Source of the DNA: Roseibium aggregatum
GTDB lineage: Bacteria > Pseudomonadota > Alphaproteobacteria > Rhizobiales > Stappiaceae
Length of the DNA stretch: 64,000 bases
Direction: 5' to 3'
Assembly: GCF_014692675.1 (NCBI RefSeq)
Contig: NZ_JABFCZ010000006.1
Coordinates: 124,001 to 188,000 of the forward strand
Shown here: piece by piece, positions 17,228-26,017 of the stretch
Layout: the number at the start of each line of letters is the position of its first letter
Position numbering within the stretch: position 1 is the stretch's first letter
Program-made: the position numbers and the translations under genes
Notes under the pieces: model-generated
What the model was told of the DNA's origin: nothing
Seen by the model: only the letters and a program-made list of their open reading frames with translations
Database searches by the model: none

Positions 17228-18234
17228 ACGAGGCGAGTGTGAGACAGACAGGCAGCGAGACCCTGCTCGCGATTTCCGACGTGGAACGGATCTTCGGCGG
17301 CGCGCGCAAGCTCGTCGGCGGCCGCACGCCCGCCGTTCATGCGGTACAGGGGCTGAGCCTGGACGTGAAGCAGGGCGAAACCCTTGGCGTCGTCGGGGAA
17401 TCCGGCTGCGGCAAGTCCACGCTCGCCCGGCTGGTGGTCGGGCTCGACCTGCCGACGTCGGGCAAGATCACCTTCGGCGGCGAGGATCTGGCGGAGCTTG
17501 CACGGAGGGACCGGCGGGCGCTTGCGCGCAAGGTCCAGTACGTGTTCCAGGACCCGGTCGCCTCGCTCAATCCGCGCAAGACCATCCGCACCATCCTGGA
17601 AGCCCCCTTGCGGCACCTGACCAACCTGAATGCGGCGGGCCGGGAACGGCGGCTGAAGGAACTGCTGGACGCGGTGAACCTGGCGCCGGAGTTTCTGGAG
17701 CGCTACCCGCACGAGTTTTCCGGCGGGCAGGCGCAGCGGATCGGCATTGCCCGGGCGCTCGCCGCCGGTCCCGAGCTGATCGTGCTCGATGAGCCGGTGT
17801 CCGCGCTGGACGTGTCGGTGCAGGCGCAGGTTCTGAACCTGCTAGACGACCTGAAGGACCGGTTCGGCCTGACCTATATCTTCATCAGCCATGATCTTTC
17901 CGTTGTGGAGAGCGTCAGCGACCGGGTGGCGGTGATGTATTTCGGGCGCATGGCGGAACTGGGGCCCGCGCGGCAGGTGTTCCGCGCGCCGCTCCACCCC
18001 TATACGGAGCTTCTGATGCGCTCCGCGCCCGCGCCGGGTCGTCACCAGCTTCTGGCCGAGGATGCCTCCGCCGAACTGCCCGACCCCTACAATCCGCCGC
18101 CCGGATGTGCCTTTGCCGCCCGCTGCCCGAACCGGACCCCGCTCTGCCGGGAGGTTCAGCCGGCCCCGGATGAGGCGAAAGGCGCGGGACCGGACCATAT
18201 TGCGGCTTGCCATCATCCACTCACGCGGGCATAG
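17224..18234 (+). CDS. ABC transporter ATP-binding protein, DppF/OppF type
   Basis: A 336-residue ATPase: Walker A GESGCGKST, signature FSGGQAQR, Walker B IVLDEPVSALD, switch ISHDLS and a C-terminal Cys-containing segment CAFAARCP typical of peptide-transporter ATPases. The ATG at 17224 overlaps the previous stop (ATGA). It pairs with the ATPase half of the fused protein to form the heterodimeric motor. It is followed after 12 bases by the GntR regulator. Confidence 0.95.
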   Translation: MNEASVRQTGSETLLAISDVERIFGGARKLVGGRTPAVHAVQGLSLDVKQGETLGVVGESGCGKSTLARLVVGLDLPTSGKITFGGEDLAELARRDRRALARKVQYVFQDPVASLNPRKTIRTILEAPLRHLTNLNAAGRERRLKELLDAVNLAPEFLERYPHEFSGGQAQRIGIARALAAGPELIVLDEPVSALDVSVQAQVLNLLDDLKDRFGLTYIFISHDLSVVESVSDRVAVMYFGRMAELGPARQVFRAPLHPYTELLMRSAPAPGRHQLLAEDASAELPDPYNPPPGCAFAARCPNRTPLCREVQPAPDEAKGAGPDHIAACHHPLTRA

Positions 18235-18246
18235 GCGAGTGAGGGA

Positions 18247-19059
18247 ATGGACTTGCGGATGAGCCGGCGAATGAAACTTCAAAAGGGCGATACGGATCCG
18301 AAGACGCCCCGGCGTCTGCGCCGGACCGACTTGGTTGCCCAGCAGATCCGGGAGCAGATCGTCGATGCGGGCCTGAAGCCCGGGGACCGGGTGCCCAACG
18401 ACTGGCTGTCGCCGGAAACCGTGAAAGTGTCGCGCGGCACCCTGCGCGAGGCGCTTAAGGTGCTGGAATACCAGGGGCTGATTTCCACAAAGAGCGGCCC
18501 CGGCGGCGGGGTGTTCGTCGCTTCCGTCGAACCCGGCGAGGCGATCCGCCTGCTCGACAACCTGTTCCTGTTCGACCCGCCGTCGATTGCCGACATCTAC
18601 ACCCTGCGCAAGCAGCTGGAGCCGGAACTGGCGGCCTCCGTGGCCGGTCATCTCTCGGACGCATCGTTCCAGGCGCTGCAGGGCTGTATCCGGCTCTACG
18701 AGGACGAGCCGAAGACGGCGGAGGAGGAATATGCCCAGCGTCTGGCGGAACTTGATTTCCACGAGGAACTGGCGCGCCAGTGCCCGAACCCGATCCTGGC
18801 CTTCACCTGTTCCTTTCTGCTGAGCCTGCTGCGCGACATGACCGTCTGCCGGCAGATCTACAAGGAGCCCAATCCCGCCTTGCGCGAGACCGGTCTGCAC
18901 TACCAGGTGCGCCTGCTTCGGGCGATGAAGGCGGGCGATGCGGAACTCTGCCGCATGATCATGCGCGGCCACATGATGGAAGCGGAAAAATACATGATGG
19001 AGCGTGCCGCCATGCGCGCGCCCGGCGCGCGGGCCGAGCCGGTCGCCGACAAAGGCTGA
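18247..19059 (+). CDS. GntR-family transcriptional regulator with FCD domain
   Basis: A 270-residue DNA-binding protein. The N-terminal winged helix-turn-helix runs over about residues 25-95 (VAQQIREQIVDAGLKPGDR, SRGTLREALKVLEYQGLI) and an all-helical FCD ligand domain fills the rest, with the acidic/His metal-site residues seen in ELDFHEEL and a later MRGHMMEAE. Regulators of this class often sense the transported or degraded metabolite. It is the last gene of the transporter cluster and probably controls it. The start is uncertain: ATG 18247, 18259 and 18271 are all possible and none has an ideally spaced ribosome site. Confidence 0.88.
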   Translation: MDLRMSRRMKLQKGDTDPKTPRRLRRTDLVAQQIREQIVDAGLKPGDRVPNDWLSPETVKVSRGTLREALKVLEYQGLISTKSGPGGGVFVASVEPGEAIRLLDNLFLFDPPSIADIYTLRKQLEPELAASVAGHLSDASFQALQGCIRLYEDEPKTAEEEYAQRLAELDFHEELARQCPNPILAFTCSFLLSLLRDMTVCRQIYKEPNPALRETGLHYQVRLLRAMKAGDAELCRMIMRGHMMEAEKYMMERAAMRAPGARAEPVADKG

Positions 19060-19234
19060 ACCGACCTCCCGCGTCCTTGTACGCAATCTTTCGTACCTAT
19101 CTGTCGTTGCACGGGTTTCCGTTACGTGATGTTGTGATTGCGGAGGGTCGGACAAACGTCCGTGCCTCGCTTCACGGTGATCGTTTCGGGCGCGGCCGCC
19201 GCCCTAGAGGATCCCCTGCAAGGGAGGCAATCAC

Positions 19235-20641
19235 ATGAAACGTTCCGTCTGGCTCGCCATCGCGGGCCTTGTCGCGTTCAGCGCTGGCGCCAAAGCCGCC
19301 GATCTGCCCTCGAATGACGAGATCAAGTCCATCGCGGAAGAGGCCGTGGTTTACGGCCTGCCGATGGTGATGGATTACGGGATCATGTACGAATACGCCG
19401 TCGCCAGGGGCGGGAGCCAGTACAAGGCGCCATTCAACCAGCTCTACAATGACGCGCAGGTCTTCACCCCCGAGGACACCAGCGTTCCGACGCCGAACAG
19501 CGACACGCCCTATTCGATGATCTGGATGGACCTCAGGGCCGAACCGATGGTGCTGTGCGTGCCGGAGATCGAGAAGGACCGCTACTACTCGATCATGCTG
19601 AACTCGCAATACACCTTCAACTTCGGCTACATCGGCAGCCGCGCCACGGGCAACGGCGCCGGGTGCTACGCGGTGGCGGGGCCCGGCTGGTCGGGCGACA
19701 CGCCCAGGGGGATCGAGAAGGTCTTCGTTTCCGAAACCGAGTTCGCGCTTGCCGTCTATCGCACCCAGCTGATCGGTCCGGGCGACATCGACAACGTCAA
19801 GGCGATCCAGGCGAAATACCAGGCGAAGCCGCTCTCGGAATTCCTCGGCACGCCCGCGCCGGCGGCAGCGCCCGCCGTTGACTGGCCGAAGATCGACAAG
19901 GCGGCGGGACGGGCGAACCCCTTCGGCTACCTGGCCTTCATCCTGCAATTCTGCCCGGACAGCGGCCCGGCCGCGGTCGAAAAACCGCTGCGCGCGCGGT
20001 TCGCCTCCATCGGCATCGTTCCGGGCCAGCTGTTTTCGACCGAAGGCTGGAGCGACGATCAGAAGGCCGCCCTTGTGGAGGGCATGAAGGCCGGAAAGGC
20101 CGCCGTCGAGGACAAAGTGAAGGGCATTGGCGAATCCGTAAACAGCTGGCGCATCAGCAAGGGCCTGTTCGGCACCCGCGACATGCTGAAGGGCGACTAC
20201 GCCCTGCGTGCGGCGGCCGCCGTCGCCGGTATCCTGGGCAACGATTCCGACGAGGCGCTTTACCCCATGACCCGTTGGGACGGCTCCGGCCAGCTCCTGG
20301 AGGGCAGCAACAGCTACGTGCTGACCTTTCCCGCCGACGGCCTGCCGCCGGTCAACGCCTTCTGGTCCGTCACCATGTATGACGGCAAGGACCAGCTCCT
20401 GGTGGAGAACCCGATCAACCGTTACCTGATCAATTCGCCGATGCTGCCGGATCTGCAGAAGAACGCGGACGGCTCGCTGTCGCTTTATATCCAGCACGCG
20501 GAACCGACCGACCCGAAGGCAAAGGCGAACTGGCTGCCGGCCCCGGAAGGCGAGATCTACCTGGTCATGCGCCTTTACTGGCCGAAAGCGTCCGGGCTCG
20601 ACGGCAGCTGGAAGCCGCCGGCGATCGCAAAAGCCGAATAG
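19235..20641 (+). CDS. DUF1254/DUF1214 domain protein, exported
   Basis: A 468-residue protein with a signal peptide (MKRSVWLAIAGLVAFSAGA, cut near AKA). The DUF1254 part has the characteristic FNQLYNDAQVFTPED and VPTPNSDTPYSM segments; the DUF1214 part has FWSVTMYDGKDQLLVENP and a late YLVMRLYWPK. The family is common and biochemically undefined. ATG 19235 follows AAGGGAGG with good spacing. It stands alone, after a roughly 170-base spacer that should hold its promoter, and ends before a 10-bp hairpin. Confidence 0.92.
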   Translation: MKRSVWLAIAGLVAFSAGAKAADLPSNDEIKSIAEEAVVYGLPMVMDYGIMYEYAVARGGSQYKAPFNQLYNDAQVFTPEDTSVPTPNSDTPYSMIWMDLRAEPMVLCVPEIEKDRYYSIMLNSQYTFNFGYIGSRATGNGAGCYAVAGPGWSGDTPRGIEKVFVSETEFALAVYRTQLIGPGDIDNVKAIQAKYQAKPLSEFLGTPAPAAAPAVDWPKIDKAAGRANPFGYLAFILQFCPDSGPAAVEKPLRARFASIGIVPGQLFSTEGWSDDQKAALVEGMKAGKAAVEDKVKGIGESVNSWRISKGLFGTRDMLKGDYALRAAAAVAGILGNDSDEALYPMTRWDGSGQLLEGSNSYVLTFPADGLPPVNAFWSVTMYDGKDQLLVENPINRYLINSPMLPDLQKNADGSLSLYIQHAEPTDPKAKANWLPAPEGEIYLVMRLYWPKASGLDGSWKPPAIAKAE

Positions 20642-20681
20642 AGGCCGACGCCCGAAAAAGACCGTCACCGGGAAGCGAAGG

Positions 20682-20705
20682 CTCCTGACAGAAGGCTGTC
20701 AGGAG
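20682..20705. terminator. 10-bp hairpin after the DUF1254 gene
   Basis: CTCCTGACAG at 20682 pairs perfectly with CTGTCAGGAG at 20696 around a 4-base loop. There is no clear T-run on the plus strand, so it is at best a weak intrinsic terminator or an mRNA-end stabiliser. Confidence 0.45.
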
Positions 20706-20768
20706 GGGTGTGGGAATGTGTCCTTCTACGATCGCATCTCCTGCGGTCAAGGCAGAAGGACACCCCCG

Positions 20769-21167
20769 ATGAAATTCGCTTCCACCCGCCTGATCGCAGG
20801 CGACATCAAGGCCGTGGTCGGCTTCTACGAACTGGTGACAGGGCAGGCGGCCGACTGGCTCGCGCCACAGTTCGCCGAAATCGTCACCCCCTCAGCCGCT
20901 CTTGCCGTCGGCAGCGCCGACACCGTGGCGCTGTTCCAGGAAGGCAGCGCGGAACCGGCCGCCAACCGCAGCGCGATCCTGGAATTCATGGTCGATGACG
21001 TGGATGCGGAATTCGAGCGGATCAAGGACAGCGCCGAGGTGGTGCATGCGCCCAAGAACCTGCCCTGGGGCAACCGCTCCGCCCAGTTCCGCGACCCGGA
21101 AGGCACCATCGTGGCGCTCTATACGCCGGTCACGAATGCGGCGAAGGCGCGGTTTGCGGGTCGGTGA
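20769..21167 (+). CDS. VOC/glyoxalase-fold protein
   Basis: A 132-residue single-domain protein starting MKFASTRLIAGDIKAVVGFY, the usual opening of VOC-superfamily proteins, with QFRDPEGTIVALY near the end. These proteins cover glyoxalases, dioxygenases and antibiotic-binding proteins; the metal ligands of classical glyoxalase are not obvious here, so no activity is assigned. ATG 20769 is chosen because AGAAGGA lies 8 bases upstream; the open frame extends to 20718 without a better start. It converges on the SDR gene. Confidence 0.85.
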   Translation: MKFASTRLIAGDIKAVVGFYELVTGQAADWLAPQFAEIVTPSAALAVGSADTVALFQEGSAEPAANRSAILEFMVDDVDAEFERIKDSAEVVHAPKNLPWGNRSAQFRDPEGTIVALYTPVTNAAKARFAGR

Positions 21168-21188
21168 GGGGGGCTTGCGCCAAAGACC

Positions 21189-21899
21189 TCAGAACTTTTC
21201 CACCCAGGGGCGGACCGCCAATTCCTCCGTCCAGGCCGAGCGGTCCTGGTTGATCAGGGCCAGATACGTCTCGGCGATGGCGTCCGGGTCGAGCATGGAG
21301 TCCGGCCGGTCGGCGGGTTCCACGCGGCCGGGGTTGCGGATGCCGCCGTCGATGTTGATCCAGGCGACGTGGATGCCCTGCGGGTGCAGCTCGCGCGCCA
21401 TGGACTGGGCAAGGCCGCGCTGGGCGAACTTGCCCATGGCAAACGGCGCCGATTGCGGAAAGCCCTTCACGCCGGCCGAGGCGCCGGTGAACAGGATCGT
21501 GCCCCTGACGCCGTTTTCCGGCTCCTGCGCCAGCATGGCGCGGGCCGCCGCCTGGCCCACCAGAAACGCGCCGAAGGCGGTCACCTCCAGCGCATGGCGC
21601 ACGCCCTCCCGGTCCAGCCCGGTGAGGGGCCCGCGTTCGCGCGCCGACGGATTGTAGACGGCCACCCGCAACGGGCCTTCAAGGCCGGCAAACAGGACAT
21701 CGACCTCCTCCGGGTTCGACGCGTCGCAGGGAATGCAGAGGGCATCGGTCTCGGCGGCGAGGTCGGCGATCTTGGCCGTATCCCGCGCCGCCAGAACCAC
21801 GCGATAGCCTTCCCGGTGCAGCCTGCGGGCAAGGGACGCCGACAGGCCGGAACCGGCTCCGACAACAAGGGCCTGGGGGAGGGCTGATGGCGATGTCAC
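21189..21899 (-). CDS. short-chain dehydrogenase/reductase-like protein with Phe in place of the catalytic Tyr
   Basis: A 236-residue Rossmann-fold protein. The cofactor loop is VVGAGSGLSASLARRLHREG near residues 12-31 and the segment after the active-site Ser reads FTGASAGVKGF. The usual YxxxK is FAMGK, so the catalytic Tyr is replaced by Phe while Lys remains; the C-terminal AQSMARELHPQGIHVAWINI is typical. A subgroup of SDR-like proteins has this Phe, so it need not be a fresh defect, but classical dehydrogenase activity is doubtful. The start ATG 21899 faces a repeat-containing spacer. Confidence 0.85.
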   Translation of the reverse strand: MTSPSALPQALVVGAGSGLSASLARRLHREGYRVVLAARDTAKIADLAAETDALCIPCDASNPEEVDVLFAGLEGPLRVAVYNPSARERGPLTGLDREGVRHALEVTAFGAFLVGQAAARAMLAQEPENGVRGTILFTGASAGVKGFPQSAPFAMGKFAQRGLAQSMARELHPQGIHVAWINIDGGIRNPGRVEPADRPDSMLDPDAIAETYLALINQDRSAWTEELAVRPWVEKF

Positions 21900-22016
21900 G
21901 GGGATGTCTCCTGCGTGGATTTGGCTTGCTCCAGTCTGCGCGCGAAAGGGAGGCGGTTACAAGGGGGCATCGGTCTGGGTTGCGGGCGAGAGACCGGGTG
22001 AATTCTTCATCCCGTC

Positions 22017-22124
22017 ATCCTGATGACAGGGCCCGGACTTCGCCGTGCAATGACACGGGCGAAATGGCACAGCTTGCCCACACACACTGCGTCATCAAAC
22101 GGCGAAGCCCGGGTGATCCAATCC
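22017..22124. repeat. intergenic repeat element, type II copy 1
   Basis: It shares with 23522-23655 the ordered blocks CCTGATGACAGG, CTTCGCCG-GCAATGAC, GAAATGGCAC, GCGTCATCA and CGGGTGATCCAATCC. The copies lie in the same orientation on either side of the metalloprotease gene. The rest of the 432-base spacer upstream of that gene holds nothing else I can name. Confidence 0.7.
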
Positions 22125-22331
22125 GCGCTTGCAACATCCTTGGGCGGAGGAAAGGCGCACTGGCCGTACCCTTGGGACCCGGGCCTCGCCAGTCGCGTCA
22201 CGCGAGTGTCCTTCGCTGACTTCAGCCTCAGGTTATGGTATCTTTCACGTTTTCCATCCGCCCGGGGAGGGGATGGCCGCAGCACGGTGCCGGCGGAACA
22301 GATTGGCTTATCTGTTGAAAGGAGAACCGGA

Positions 22332-23504
22332 ATGGCGACGCGCAGAACGAAATCCGACCGTCTCTCGGAACTCGAGGACCGGATCGAGGAGCTTGAGGAA
22401 CGCTTCGGTTTGGCCGGAGACTATGGCCAGGCCCCTGATATACAAGACGACAGCGAAGACCGGCTTCAGGTCTGTGCGCTGCCGGTCCTGCCGAAGCGGC
22501 AGTTCGAAGAGGGTATCTCGCCCGACCGGGAAGAGGCGATATTGTCGACCGGCGACAAATGGGTCAACGGCACGAACATCCACTATTACCTTTATCCCGA
22601 CGGCCGCTTCGGCGGGCGACGGGCCGAGCAGGACGTGGTCCGCCAGGCCTTCCAGGTGTGGAAGGATATCGGCATCGGCCTGATCTTCACCGAGGTCACC
22701 GACATTGCGGATGCGGAACTGCGCGTCGGCTTCCTGCGCAACAACGGGTCCTGGTCCTATATCGGCACGGTGGCGCTGCAGATCGGCCAGTCGGAACGCA
22801 CCATGAATTTCGGCTGGGACATCACCCAGTCCGGGCCGAACGGGCTCGACACCGCGATCCACGAAATCGGCCATGCGCTGGGCCTGAAGCATGAGCACCA
22901 GAACCCGAACGCCGGCATCGTCTGGAACCGGCAGGCGGTCTACGACTACTTCGCCCGCACCCAGAACCCGCCCTGGGACGAGGCGAAGACCGACGCCAAC
23001 ATCCTGAACACGCTCGATCCGACCACGGTGGACGGCACCAACTGGGATCCGGATTCCATCATGCACTACGCCTTTGCGGCCGGGTTGATCGACCAGCCTC
23101 AGCGGTTCCGTAACGGGCTCCGGCCGGCGCCGGGGCTCGCGGACAAAGACAAGGACGTGGTCCGGCGCTTCTATCCGCCGATCAGCGTGTCGGAGGTGCT
23201 GCCGCAGCTGAAACCCTACGAATCCGAACGGCTCGCACTACAGCCCGGCGAGCAGAAGAATTTCTCCGTGATCCCCGACCACTCGCGCGACTACACCTTC
23301 TCCACCTTCGGCCGGTCGGACACGGTGATGGTGCTGTTTGAGGACATCGACGGCGACAGCGTCTACGTGAAGGGCGACGACGACAGCGGCTTCGACCGCA
23401 ACGCCCGCTTCGCCGTCCGCCTGATCAAGGGCCGCAAATACAAGCTCCGCATCCGGCTTTATTACAGCTGGGCGGAAGGCGATACGGTGGTGATGATGTG
23501 GTGA
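22332..23504 (+). CDS. metzincin metalloprotease, astacin-like (M12A-type)
   Basis: A 390-residue protein with the full zinc signature HEIGHALGLKHEH at residues 177-189 and a Met-turn SIMHY with Met244, both in the astacin/matrixin pattern. It begins with a charged coiled-coil stretch (SDRLSELEDRIEELEERF) and has no signal peptide or propeptide that I recognise. The last 90 residues (from about ERLALQPGEQKNFSV) resemble a pre-peptidase C-terminal beta domain. ATG 22332 follows AAAGGAGA with good spacing. How it leaves the cell is unclear. Two copies of an intergenic repeat flank it. Confidence 0.88.
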   Translation: MATRRTKSDRLSELEDRIEELEERFGLAGDYGQAPDIQDDSEDRLQVCALPVLPKRQFEEGISPDREEAILSTGDKWVNGTNIHYYLYPDGRFGGRRAEQDVVRQAFQVWKDIGIGLIFTEVTDIADAELRVGFLRNNGSWSYIGTVALQIGQSERTMNFGWDITQSGPNGLDTAIHEIGHALGLKHEHQNPNAGIVWNRQAVYDYFARTQNPPWDEAKTDANILNTLDPTTVDGTNWDPDSIMHYAFAAGLIDQPQRFRNGLRPAPGLADKDKDVVRRFYPPISVSEVLPQLKPYESERLALQPGEQKNFSVIPDHSRDYTFSTFGRSDTVMVLFEDIDGDSVYVKGDDDSGFDRNARFAVRLIKGRKYKLRIRLYYSWAEGDTVVMMW

Positions 23505-23521
23505 GGGGGCCTCTACCGCTT

Positions 23522-23655
23522 CGTCCTGATGACAGGCGAGTGGATTGCCCGGGCTTCGCCGGGCAATGACGCTTGGGGGGGCGATGTGGGGAAATGGCAC
23601 GGCCTGTCCACATTTGCCGCGTCATCACGCGGCGAAGTCCGGGTGATCCAATCCA
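23522..23655. repeat. intergenic repeat element, type II copy 2
   Basis: Partner of 22017-22124 with the same ordered blocks, slightly longer in the middle. It contains short inner palindromes such as GCCCGGGCTTCGCCGGGC. It starts 18 bases after the protease stop. Confidence 0.7.
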
Positions 23656-23700
23656 CCTCGCGATGCCTCCGGTTGGCGGAAAAGGGCACGGCCAAATATC

Positions 23701-23810
23701 ACCTCTCCCATGGGGAGAGGTCGGGGCGAAGCCCCGGGTGAGGGGGTAAACGCCTCCGTATCCTGCAGGTTTTGTAACCCACCCCAGCCCTCTCCCCATG
23801 GGAGAGGGAA
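23701..23810. repeat. intergenic repeat element, type I copy 1
   Basis: A roughly 110-base element opening ACCTCTCCCATGGGGAGAGG and closing CTCTCCCCATGGGAGAGGG, with GTGAGGGG and TTTGTAACCC blocks between. Close copies lie at 54130-54243 and 55414-55526. Ends are themselves palindromic, so the transcript would form a cruciform-like fold. Confidence 0.8.
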
Positions 23811-23897
23811 CAGGCCCTGCTAAGCGGCACAGCCCATGCGCTACGTTGTCCGGAGGGGGGGGCGACGTCCAGAGACCTATTCTAGCAACGGGCCGAC

Positions 23898-25322
23898 CTA
23901 ATCCGCTCGTCGCCAAATCATTGTCTCAAGGTCCAACAAATATGTCTCTTCATTATCGTGAAAGCCAAGTTCCGTTTTTCCGCCTGTCACAATGATGACG
24001 TGACCGTCCAAAGTGGCTCGGTGTTTATAGACCCAGCCCGGACCGTCGCCGGTCGTCTCGACTGATTGGATGGAAAAATTCGCCAGATCGAGCCGTAGAA
24101 CCGGTGTCAGATCTTTCTGTCTTCTTTCCGGATAACCAAATGCACCGATCAGAAGAATATGGTCCCCCACCAGTGTTGCGGTGTGAAAATCTGTCGGCGG
24201 AAAAACGTCTTCTGGATAAATGAAATGGTCGACGCCGCCTTTGCCGTCCAGCACGGTGACATCGGCATAGATGCAGAAATCCGGGTCGTAATCATCCTCA
24301 TATTCCCCGCCGATCAGAACCAGTCGGCCGTCGGGGAGTGGAGTAACGCTGCGCCCCATGCGGCTGAAGGTCCAGATCGGTTTGGAACGGTCTTCGTCGC
24401 GAGCTATTTCTTTTGGCGCGGTATAATGACCGGTCCGCAGCTGTTCATACCAGAAAGGCGGGAGAAATCTCTCGGGATTGGCGCGCCCGGCCCGCGCACT
24501 GCGATGCGAGTCAAAATCCTCCTGGTCCAACGCGACGGCCGGAAGGAAAGAAAGCGGTACCCCCTCAGGGTTTGTTTCGTATTTGAAGCGAGCAGGGTGA
24601 ACCCCGTAGCGTACGAAAAGCGAGCGCATCTCATGGGAACTGGCACGTTCTGCCGCCGTGGACTCCTTGTCGTGCGGCCCCAATGGATCGGCGCCGGCTG
24701 CGAGCAGAACTTCAGCGGTCGCTGTGTCGTCGTCCCATGCGGCAATTTCAAGCGCGCTGCAACCGTAATGGGTTATTGCATTCGGATCGAAGCCTTGTTC
24801 CAAAAGCCAGGCAACAACGTTCGAAGCGCGTGCATGCACGGCAGCAATGACTGCCTCTTGTGCTTTTTCCCGACCGGCTTCCGAAACCGAGACAAATGCT
24901 ATTGCCGCATTCAAATTGCCGACTCGGCAGGCAAAACGAAACGCGGCTGATGGACATATCTTGAGCGAAGCCGGTGTCTCACCGAGGGCAATTGTGATTT
25001 GATCCTCGGACCAATCTATCTTGGCGCCCGCCCTTATCAGGAGGCGCATCGCCTCGAATTTTCCTTGGCTGAAGCATATTGATACGGCCGTCCGATCCGA
25101 TTTGTGAAGGGCTGCGTCCGGGTCTTCGCCGGCTTCCAGATGCATCCGAATTGCATCGCATAGCGCATCGTCTGCCAGAGCAAGCGCGTCCCGGACAATT
25201 GGCGGGAAGTCTTCAATGTGTACGCGGTTGCGAGGGGGGCGGGTTACGCCATGCTGTTGCAGCGCCGCTTGCACGGCGCGCTCCTCTGCCTCAAAACAGG
25301 CAAGCAGTTCTGTGTTGTTCAC
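23898..25322 (-). CDS. ankyrin-repeat protein with kelch-like C-terminal half
   Basis: A 474-residue protein. Residues about 45-235 hold ankyrin-type units, clearest at LLEQGFDPNAITHYGCSAL and VLLAAGADPLGP. Residues about 300-474 have kelch-like strands with repeated Gly-Gly or Gly-Asp turns (GRLVLIGGEYEDDYD, VGDHILLIGAFGYPE, HVIIVTGGKTELGFH). No signal peptide or membrane helix is seen, so it is probably a cytoplasmic binding protein. Its base composition looks less GC-rich than its neighbours, which suggests acquisition. The function is unknown; ankyrin proteins beside small single-domain genes can be immunity or accessory proteins, but no toxin is in view. Confidence 0.75.
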   Translation of the reverse strand: MNNTELLACFEAEERAVQAALQQHGVTRPPRNRVHIEDFPPIVRDALALADDALCDAIRMHLEAGEDPDAALHKSDRTAVSICFSQGKFEAMRLLIRAGAKIDWSEDQITIALGETPASLKICPSAAFRFACRVGNLNAAIAFVSVSEAGREKAQEAVIAAVHARASNVVAWLLEQGFDPNAITHYGCSALEIAAWDDDTATAEVLLAAGADPLGPHDKESTAAERASSHEMRSLFVRYGVHPARFKYETNPEGVPLSFLPAVALDQEDFDSHRSARAGRANPERFLPPFWYEQLRTGHYTAPKEIARDEDRSKPIWTFSRMGRSVTPLPDGRLVLIGGEYEDDYDPDFCIYADVTVLDGKGGVDHFIYPEDVFPPTDFHTATLVGDHILLIGAFGYPERRQKDLTPVLRLDLANFSIQSVETTGDGPGWVYKHRATLDGHVIIVTGGKTELGFHDNEETYLLDLETMIWRRAD

Positions 25323-25428
25323 GGAGATTCGCCCTCAAAAGGGCGCTGGTTGTTTAGAAACAGGTTACGAATAGCTGTTCTTGGCTGATCCGGTCAAGGG
25401 TTCTGCCAATTGCTTCGATATACGTCCT

Positions 25429-25530
25429 TCACCCGTTCCCCCGTCGCAACCCGTCCACCAGCCGGGTAACCGACGTTCGCCCGCCTGCGGTGCGCGGGAG
25501 AGCAGGGCGGTGGTGGCGGCGGCAATCCGG
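25429..25530 (-). pseudogene. decayed partial copy of the adjacent tetR 3' end
   Basis: Blocks of this stretch match the 3' part of the tetR gene at 26028-26190: an opening TTCACCCGTTCCCCCG followed by AACCCGTCCACCAGC, then CGACGT, then CGCGGGAGAGCAGGGCGG. About 90 bases of the gene copy are missing in between. No frame survives. It lies on the far side of the small DUF7674-like gene, so the two copies bracket that gene. Confidence 0.7.
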
Positions 25531-25564
25531 CGGCGCGTGTCACCCCGTTGGCAGGCTTGTGGAC

Positions 25565-25978
25565 CTATCTTCTTATCCGGTCGTCAATGATCGGTGCGCC
25601 CGTTCGCCAGAAGGCATCGACCTTTTCCCACCAGAACCTGCTTTCGGGATGCAGGAAGGGAAGAAAGTCCTTTGGCTCGGTGCTCTGGTGCAGATTGCCG
25701 TTCTGGAGATCTTCGAGCAGGCCAACGGTGGCTGCCTCGCGGACGTAATCGTCCCCTTCCAGGTGCCATTGTTCGACCACACCGAAAATGGAACGAAGTT
25801 CATCCGTTTTGCCTGAGGACAGCAGGCCAATCATGTGAACCGCAAGGTCGCCTAGTGCGAGATAGTACGGATAGCCGTCGTCTTTCTCCTTCCACTCCTC
25901 CAGAAATGCGTTCCACTCTCGCGAGAACGATGGCGTTACGCGCAGGATCGGCAAAAACATCTCATCTCTGGTGATCAT
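25565..25978 (-). CDS. DUF7674-like small protein
   Basis: A 137-residue acidic helical protein beginning MITRDEMFLPILRVTPSF, with LEGDDYVREAATVGLLEDLQ near the middle and SRFWWEKVDAFW near the end. This pattern resembles the DUF7674 family, small cytoplasmic proteins often scattered in accessory regions; the assignment is from memory and moderately secure. ATG 25978 is the only good start. It stands between the tetR gene and its decayed copy, on the same strand as the ankyrin gene. Confidence 0.6.
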   Translation of the reverse strand: MITRDEMFLPILRVTPSFSREWNAFLEEWKEKDDGYPYYLALGDLAVHMIGLLSSGKTDELRSIFGVVEQWHLEGDDYVREAATVGLLEDLQNGNLHQSTEPKDFLPFLHPESRFWWEKVDAFWRTGAPIIDDRIRR

Positions 25979-26017
25979 TGCTGTCTCATAAAATGAGGGG
26001 CGAGCGAACAGTACTGC

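Noticed and set aside
22017..23810. A CRISPR array or IS element around the protease
   Set aside because: Only two or three distant repeats, unequal spacing, no transposase or cas gene.
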